In this document: in pieces, positions 59,317-64,000 of the stretch
Numbering within the stretch: the first letter of the stretch is position 1
Layout of the letters: every line of letters begins with the position of its first letter
NCBI GenBank assembly: GCA_937894675.1
Contig: CALCQO010000004.1
Coordinates: forward strand, 62,001 to 126,000
Source: an uncultured Clostridia bacterium
GTDB taxonomy: Bacteria; Bacillota; Clostridia; Christensenellales; Aristaeellaceae
DNA length: 64,000 nt
Direction of reading: 5' to 3'
Program-made: the position numbers and the translations under genes
Notes under the pieces: model-generated
What the model saw: the letters and a program-made list of their open reading frames with translations, nothing else
Told to the model about the DNA's origin: nothing
The model's database searches: none

Positions 59317-60492
59317 TTACATTTTGTTCAAGTATTGCACTGCTGTTTGCGTTAGCAATGCTGCCCCTCTTGGAATAATCCTTTCATCAAGATCAAATTT
59401 ACTTGTGTGTAACGCTTGTCTAAATCCATCATGAGTTAAGCCGAGCCATACAAAGGCTCCGGGTATGCTTTCTAAGTAGAAAGCAAAATCTTCAGCAATG
59501 GTTGAAGGATCTTCAACATAATGAACATTCTCCTCACCAAACAGGGATAATGCCGCGCTTTCAATGATAGAAAGCGAGTACTTATCATTTATTACCGGCA
59601 TATATCCACGCTCATACTTTAAATCAAACTTCGCCCCATACATATTACAAGTCTTTTCAAGAATACTGGAAATTTCATCTTGAACTTGGTTTCGAGTTTG
59701 AACATCAAATGTTCTGACTGTACCCTCTAACGTGCATTCAGGCGCTACAATATTGTACCGAACACCTCCATTAAACATTCCAATTGATACGACAGCTGTT
59801 CTCAGGGGATTGATTCTCCTGCTAACTATACTTTGAACATTTTTTACAAAATCAGCCCCTACTAGTATTGAATCAATCCCCTCATGCGGTTGCGCAGCAT
59901 GGCTGGCTTTCCCATATATCTTCACAAGAAAATGATCAGATGCCGCCATAAGAGCGCCTGATTTTATACCAACATGACCAAATGGCAAATCAGGCCAGAC
60001 ATGGAGACCATAAATCACATCCAAATCATCAATTGCGCCTGAAGCAAGCATGCGTCTTGACCCACCAACCGGTGACATTTCCTCCGCAGGTTGGAATATT
60101 AATTTAATTTTTCCCGAGAATGTTTCCCGCATTGACTGAAGTAGGTTCCCTGTGTGTAGCAGAATTGCCATGTGTGCGTCATGTCCGCAAGCATGCATAC
60201 ACCCCATATTGGATGATTTGTACTCCACTTGATTGTCTTCCTGAATGCGCAAAGCATCCATATCTGCGCGAAGTCCAACTGTTTTTCCTGGTTTACTTCC
60301 TGCAATTGTGGCAACAATTCCATGACCAGCAATCCCACTAACATAAGGAATCTCTAAAGCATCTAATTCGTTTTCTATAATTCTGGCTGTATTTTCTTCA
60401 TTATTAGATACTTCAGGATAACGATGGATTTCTCTTCTAATCTGAGTGTATCTATCCATACTAGCTATTGCATCATTAAAAATGCTATGCAC
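59317..60492 (-). CDS. M20 family amidohydrolase/aminoacylase-type metallopeptidase
   Basis: 391 aa if GTG 60492 is the start (GGAG 11 nt upstream); an ATG at 60537 lies inside a hairpin and is less likely. M20D features: REIHRYPEVSNNEENTA, LRADMDALRIQE, HACGHDAHMAILL (Cys and His ligands), FQPAEEMSPVGG, the dimerisation part SHAAQPHEGIDSI, and a late EDFAFYLESIPGAFVWLG. The family hydrolyses N-acyl amino acids, IAA-type conjugates and N-acetyl-diaminopimelate. It follows the nitrilase gene and precedes the serine hydrolase by 17 bp. Confidence 0.92.
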   Translation of the reverse strand: MHSIFNDAIASMDRYTQIRREIHRYPEVSNNEENTARIIENELDALEIPYVSGIAGHGIVATIAGSKPGKTVGLRADMDALRIQEDNQVEYKSSNMGCMHACGHDAHMAILLHTGNLLQSMRETFSGKIKLIFQPAEEMSPVGGSRRMLASGAIDDLDVIYGLHVWPDLPFGHVGIKSGALMAASDHFLVKIYGKASHAAQPHEGIDSILVGADFVKNVQSIVSRRINPLRTAVVSIGMFNGGVRYNIVAPECTLEGTVRTFDVQTRNQVQDEISSILEKTCNMYGAKFDLKYERGYMPVINDKYSLSIIESAALSLFGEENVHYVEDPSTIAEDFAFYLESIPGAFVWLGLTHDGFRQALHTSKFDLDERIIPRGAALLTQTAVQYLNKM

Positions 60493-60521
60493 GAAACCAT
60501 CATCTCCACATCGTGAATTTT

Positions 60522-60552
60522 CAAGGAAGAGGTGCAATGCACCTCTTCCTTG
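60522..60552. repeat. Perfect 15-bp inverted repeat between nitrilase and M20 genes
   Basis: CAAGGAAGAGGTGCA and its complement separated by one base. No T-tract follows on either strand, so a stabilising or processing hairpin is as likely as a terminator. Confidence 0.65.
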
Positions 60553-60556
60553 TAAT

Positions 60557-61372
60557 TTAGTTTTCTTTTATGAGTTCATGATATGACTTGGGTTGTCTAT
60601 CCCTGAACACATGAATCAAGTCTCGCACTTTCGCAGTTTGCGTAAAGTCTATGGAGCCAGTGACGATTTCCTGCTCTCGTCCGCCTTCCGCAATAATATC
60701 CCCCCATGGATCGATAATAAGGGAATGACCGCAATAAGTACCCATTGGGCTTGCTCCTACACGATTACACGCGACAACAAACATCTGGTTTTCTATAGCT
60801 CTCGCGGTTAACAATGTTTTCCAGTGATTAACACGTGGATTTGGAAAGTCCGATGTGACAATAATTACATCCGCTTTCTTCAAGGCATATGTACGAGCCA
60901 ACTCTGCAAACCGGATATCATAACAAATCATGAAAGCCAGTTTCCCCAACTCTGTGTCATAAACCTCAGTTTTATCCCCATTTAGGAAAGGAACATTCTC
61001 ATCCATATCGCTATATAGATGCATCTTTGAGTAGTCCCCCACAATCTCGCCTTCCCGGTTAATTAAAAATGTCGTATTACGCATACCATCACTAAACTGA
61101 GTGGCGATAGATCCTGCAACAACCCATACGTTGTATTTTTTCGCTAGATTACATAAAAAACTAACAGATGGGCCATTTTGGGGTTCAACATACTTTTCCA
61201 TATTCCTGAACATTTCGTCTGAAAAGCCACAACTCCAGTCTTCAGGCAGGATGACTATGTCTGGCCTCGTTGGTTTTTCCATGGCCTCAGCAAAGAGCTT
61301 CTCAACATTACGGAAGTTATACTCCGGATCGCAAAACCTGATGTCAGTCTGCAACATCGCAATATTAATCAT
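60557..61372 (-). CDS. Carbon-nitrogen hydrolase (nitrilase superfamily, omega-amidase-like)
   Basis: 271 aa from ATG 61372, 6 nt after AAGGAGG. Catalytic triad E44 (ILPEDWSCGF), K116 (YSKMHLYSD) and C150 (MICYDIRF), followed by RAIENQMFVVACNRVG and GHSLIIDPWGDIIAE. Closest in style to omega-amidase/YafV-type members that deaminate alpha-ketoglutaramate or similar amides; exact substrate uncertain. Lies 13 bp after the transporter gene in the same operon. Confidence 0.9.
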   Translation of the reverse strand: MINIAMLQTDIRFCDPEYNFRNVEKLFAEAMEKPTRPDIVILPEDWSCGFSDEMFRNMEKYVEPQNGPSVSFLCNLAKKYNVWVVAGSIATQFSDGMRNTTFLINREGEIVGDYSKMHLYSDMDENVPFLNGDKTEVYDTELGKLAFMICYDIRFAELARTYALKKADVIIVTSDFPNPRVNHWKTLLTARAIENQMFVVACNRVGASPMGTYCGHSLIIDPWGDIIAEGGREQEIVTGSIDFTQTAKVRDLIHVFRDRQPKSYHELIKEN

Positions 61373-61385
61373 TTCTACCTCCTTA

Positions 61386-62687
61386 TTAGCCCGCATACAT
61401 CAGTGATCTGATAAGTACATAGATGAATGTTATTATCGTCAAAACCCAACCGTTTTTCAACATCGCATTAATATCATTGGAACGCGCTAACCCCATTTGC
61501 CCAACCATGTCTACGGTTGGTGTCACAAAGAATGTAATCTGGCAGGATACAAGAACAACCAATGCCCAAATCTTCATGTCTACAGCCAATAGCATAACTG
61601 TCGGCAAAAACAACTCATGTGTCATTTTTGCTTGGGCTACTCCAGCGCCTGAGATAGCAAACACACCTATTGCTGTTGCAACCATGAGGAAGGCAACTAC
61701 ACCACCAGAATCAATCAAAGGCTGCATGTATCCTGCCAAGGCATCAAGAGCGCCTGATTTGGCTACATAGTTAAGGAAAGGATCGAACAGAACAAACATG
61801 AAGAACATCCAGAACATTTTTGATGCGCCTTGCACCATTGTCGTCAATCCTTCTGCCACCTTCATACCCGCTGCAAATGCAGTAACCAAGGAGCAAACCA
61901 ACATAACAACTATTGCGTAGGATGCGCCTGCCTTTGCAAAGATACCATAAACAAGCATGATAACCATGGTAATCACAAAAGCTAGAGTAGCACGGTTCGT
62001 TTTTTCATCTGGCTTGAAGGAGTCAGCAAGCATATCATCTTGACTGTACGTAATCTTACCTTGCGTTTTCTTTTGTGTTCTGAGTGCCATAAAGAATGTA
62101 GTACCCCAAACAATTACAGCCAACGGTATACCAGCAGTCATTAAATAGGTCCCATAATCCAAGCCAGTTAAACCCATAATTGTTACCACTGGCGGAACGA
62201 ATGGTCCAATGTATAAACCTGTTGCCCCAGCTCCGTGAAGAATTACGCCAAGAGTGCTGGGTGTAATTCCAAGGCTGGCAACTATCGGGATAAGAATCGG
62301 TGCAATTATCGCATTAGCACCTGCAAGTGTGCCTAACATGCTGACAAGTAACGTGGAAAGTATCATTGAGATAAGTATTGCATGTTTCTGAGATTTTATT
62401 TTGAACCGGTTTATCACATAATACACAATATTATGTGCAACTTTTGTCGTTTTCAATACTTCTCCCAAGCCTGATCCCAATACAATAATAAATCCTATCA
62501 ATGACAAGAACGAACCCAGAGAAGCTTGGAGGGTAGCGCCAAACCCTGTAATTGTTTCACCGGTTAGGATTGCTCCAAATACAACGCTTATTAGCACAGC
62601 CACGTTCATATCCATGCCTTTTAGCATGAAAATGATATAGAGAATCAATGGCAATAGACCAAGTATTGCTGGTAAATTAAATATCAT
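61386..62687 (-). CDS. Integral membrane transporter of the ion-transporter (NhaC/DcuC/GntP-like) superfamily
   Basis: 433 aa, ATG 62687 overlapping the rpiR-type gene stop (ATGA). About twelve hydrophobic segments, two homologous-looking halves, with SMLGTLAGANAIIAPILIPIVASLGITPSTLGVILHGAGATG, LYIGPFVPPVVTIMG and ISGAGVAQAKMTHELFLPTVMLL. The hairpin-and-GxG style is that of the IT superfamily for organic anions and Na+/H+ antiporters. Probably takes up the amide or acyl amino-acid substrate hydrolysed by the downstream enzymes. Confidence 0.82.
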   Translation of the reverse strand: MIFNLPAILGLLPLILYIIFMLKGMDMNVAVLISVVFGAILTGETITGFGATLQASLGSFLSLIGFIIVLGSGLGEVLKTTKVAHNIVYYVINRFKIKSQKHAILISMILSTLLVSMLGTLAGANAIIAPILIPIVASLGITPSTLGVILHGAGATGLYIGPFVPPVVTIMGLTGLDYGTYLMTAGIPLAVIVWGTTFFMALRTQKKTQGKITYSQDDMLADSFKPDEKTNRATLAFVITMVIMLVYGIFAKAGASYAIVVMLVCSLVTAFAAGMKVAEGLTTMVQGASKMFWMFFMFVLFDPFLNYVAKSGALDALAGYMQPLIDSGGVVAFLMVATAIGVFAISGAGVAQAKMTHELFLPTVMLLAVDMKIWALVVLVSCQITFFVTPTVDMVGQMGLARSNDINAMLKNGWVLTIITFIYVLIRSLMYAG

Positions 62688-63562
62688 ACCGATGTCCCCC
62701 GTTCAGTATTTTTATTCTTATCCAGATAGATTTCTAACTCTTCGGCTACTTCATTCTGTAGATTGAACTGGTCAATACTGCTGCTTTCATTACATTTCGC
62801 GATACTGATAATCAATGCATTGATTAGTGTCAGCGTCGCAACAAAAGTATATGTCATCTCGCTGTTCTTGGCACACAATAGCACGTCTGAGAGAAGAGCT
62901 ATTGGTGCTCGATTGCTATCAGTAATAGCTACAACTCTTGCCCCTCTGCGCTTAAAGAAATTTGCAATGTCATATGTTAGCCGACTATATCGCGAATAAC
63001 TTATACAAATCAGCAAATCACCCTTTTGTACATGCTGTAATGTAAATGATATATCATCATTTTTATTCTCTAACAGAATAACATTTCTGTGAAACTCAGC
63101 TAACAAGTATCGAAAGTATGTTGCCGCAACCATTGATGTTCTTGAGGCCAGGATATAGATATAGTCCGATTCCCTCACAAGATTGACAACCTCATCGATA
63201 CGATTGACCAAGTCGTCAGAGTATAAATTCTTTAAAGCATCAATTCCATAGTTAATTTCTGTTAGAAGAACATTATCAGAAGGGTTACTGATACTTTTTC
63301 TAAACTCCTCAAACGCAATAATATCGTGACCAACAATTGTTTCGAATGCTTTCTGAAAATTCTTGTAAGAAGAATATCCGATTGTAACAACAAAACGACT
63401 TATTGTAGCTGCGCTAACACCTATTGCTATCTCCAACTCAGATATGGACATGAATGGAACTTTTTGTGGATTTTCTAGAACGTAACGAGCAATTCTTTTA
63501 TGTGATTTGGACAATAAATCAAATTGATTTTCAACTTGCTTCAGTATATTTACTTTTACCAT
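62684..63562 (-). CDS. MurR/RpiR family transcriptional regulator with SIS domain
   Basis: 292 aa from ATG 63562, 8 nt after GGAGG; the 21 earlier codons overlap the operator. N-terminal helix-turn-helix (about 1-75): KSHKRIARYVLENPQKVPFMSISELEIAIGVSAATISRFVVTIGYSSYKNFQKAF. The SIS domain (about 120-250) contains YIYILASRTSMVAATYFRYLLAEF and GDLLICISYSRYSRLTYDIANFFKRRGARVVAITDS. First gene of the AT-rich operon and translationally coupled to the transporter. Sugar phosphates are the usual effectors of this family, which sits oddly with amide-hydrolysing neighbours. Confidence 0.92.
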   Translation of the reverse strand: MVKVNILKQVENQFDLLSKSHKRIARYVLENPQKVPFMSISELEIAIGVSAATISRFVVTIGYSSYKNFQKAFETIVGHDIIAFEEFRKSISNPSDNVLLTEINYGIDALKNLYSDDLVNRIDEVVNLVRESDYIYILASRTSMVAATYFRYLLAEFHRNVILLENKNDDISFTLQHVQKGDLLICISYSRYSRLTYDIANFFKRRGARVVAITDSNRAPIALLSDVLLCAKNSEMTYTFVATLTLINALIISIAKCNESSSIDQFNLQNEVAEELEIYLDKNKNTERGTSV

Positions 63563-63580
63563 ATTGATATCCTCCATTAG

Positions 63581-63595
63581 TACTATAACATAGTA
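63581..63595 (-). promoter_or_regulatory. Candidate RpiR operator
   Basis: Perfect inverted repeat TACTAT-AAC-ATAGTA downstream of the predicted start site and upstream of the ribosome site, suited to autorepression. Confidence 0.55.
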
Positions 63596-63629
63596 TATCA
63601 CCTCCGCATATTCTGTTCCATCCAATCTA

Positions 63630-63657
63630 ATTATACTTTTCGATTTTTGAATGTCAA
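63630..63657 (-). promoter_or_regulatory. Promoter of the AT-rich operon
   Basis: Minus strand TTGACA (63657-63652), 16-bp spacer, TATAAT (63635-63630). Confidence 0.8.
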
Positions 63658-63724
63658 TAGAAATTGATAATTATTTTTCATTTTCCTTCTTTTATGATGT
63701 TTAATTTTCATTTTAATCATGGGA

Positions 63725-63755
63725 ATAAAAAAATCCCCTCAACTGATAGGGGAAA
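63725..63755 (-). terminator. Terminator of prfA
   Basis: TCCCCT / AGGGGA stem around CAACTGAT followed on minus by seven T. Confidence 0.85.
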
Positions 63756-63794
63756 TTATCGAAACAATTATCACTATGGGGATATAGTGCTACA

Positions 63795-64000
63795 TTATTC
63801 CTCCTGTTCCTTCTGCCAGGCCATGGTGAGGGCGTCGATAATCTCGTCCAAATCGCCGTCCATGATGGCGTCAATCTGGTAGAGGGTCAGGTTGATACGG
63901 TGGTCGGTTACCCGGCCCTGGGGGAAGTTGTAGGTGCGGATGCGCTCGCTGCGGTCACCCGTGCCCAACTGGCCCCGGCGCTCCCCGGCGTAAGCCGCGT
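63795..64000 (-). CDS. prfA: Peptide chain release factor 1 (3' part, truncated by window edge)
   Basis: The last 68 codons plus stop of a minus-strand gene: GERRGQLGTGDRSERIRTYNFPQGRVTDHRINLTLYQ, followed by an acidic tail ending KEQEE. The SERIRTYNFPQGRVTDHR stretch is the conserved C-terminal sequence of RF1, which reads UAA and UAG. The GGQ motif and start are outside the window. High GC, in sharp contrast to the AT-rich operon next door. Confidence 0.95.
   Translation of the reverse strand, partial: AAYAGERRGQLGTGDRSERIRTYNFPQGRVTDHRINLTLYQIDAIMDGDLDEIIDALTMAWQKEQEE

Noticed and set aside
63664..63882. 72-aa frame at the right end on plus
   Set aside because: Runs across the prfA terminator and antisense to prfA.

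Overview
The window reads as a chromosomal segment of a GC-rich, anaerobic member of the Clostridia (Bacillota). I infer this from strong Shine-Dalgarno sites, frequent TTG starts, intrinsic terminators after most operons, reverse rubrerythrin, an FNR-like regulator with N-terminal cysteines, a split cobalamin methionine synthase and a pgsBCW-type polyglutamate locus. I cannot name the species. Most of the window looks about 60% GC. A block from about 58.4 to 63.8 kb is clearly AT-rich and looks acquired.

Layout. 0-0.45 kb: 5' end of a mobB gene (minus) behind a sigma-70 promoter, a molybdenum-cofactor-type riboswitch and an intrinsic terminator. 0.55-5.7 kb: small coiled-coil protein, secreted Ig-like protein, SoxB/UshA-like metallophosphatase, divergent Crp/Fnr regulator, and a K+(Na+)/H+ antiporter gene broken by a 1-nt frameshift. 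6.1-11.5 kb: one-carbon/methionine operon metF, MetH-activation protein, metH (lacking its activation domain), then enolase. 11.5-17.6 kb: sbcDC, a DUF401-type permease and an SDR. 17.6-18.5 kb: gene-poor stretch with tRNA-Arg. 18.5-29.2 kb: two secreted gamma-glutamyltransferases (GGT), an ABC-2 exporter, and an operon joining the second GGT to a secreted DUF6305-like protein, a DctM-like permease, a 47-residue membrane protein and two aspartoacylase-like zinc hydrolases; then tRNA-Leu and a glutathione peroxidase. 29.5-37.1 kb: sugar ABC transporter, a 58-residue membrane protein and a GH112 galactosyl-hexosamine phosphorylase, followed by an AraC regulator and an aldo/keto reductase.

37.2-47 kb: a two-component system co-oriented with a secreted lipase-like/membrane fusion protein, divergent from an ABC ATPase - large CARDB-type surface protein - FtsX-like permease operon. 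47.1-50.5 kb: pgsB, pgsC, pgsW and a GATase1-like gene, all translationally coupled. 50.5-55.7 kb: GNAT, SDR and phosphodiester glycosidase genes, a structured intergenic repeat element, and thrB/thrC. 55.8-58.3 kb: PadR plus a DUF4097 protein, reverse rubrerythrin and a small P-loop protein. 58.4-63.6 kb: AT-rich five-gene operon (RpiR regulator, membrane transporter, nitrilase-type amidase, M20 amidohydrolase, cytosolic beta-lactamase-fold serine hydrolase). The window ends in the 3' part of prfA (minus).

Themes: scavenging of gamma-glutamyl/amide-linked amino acids (two GGTs, two aspartoacylase-like enzymes, an M20 enzyme, a nitrilase) beside a polyglutamate synthesis locus; uptake and phosphorolysis of host-type galactosyl-hexosamine disaccharides; and two candidate under-described assemblies, the miniature TRAP-like transporter and the TCS/lipase/CARDB-ABC locus.
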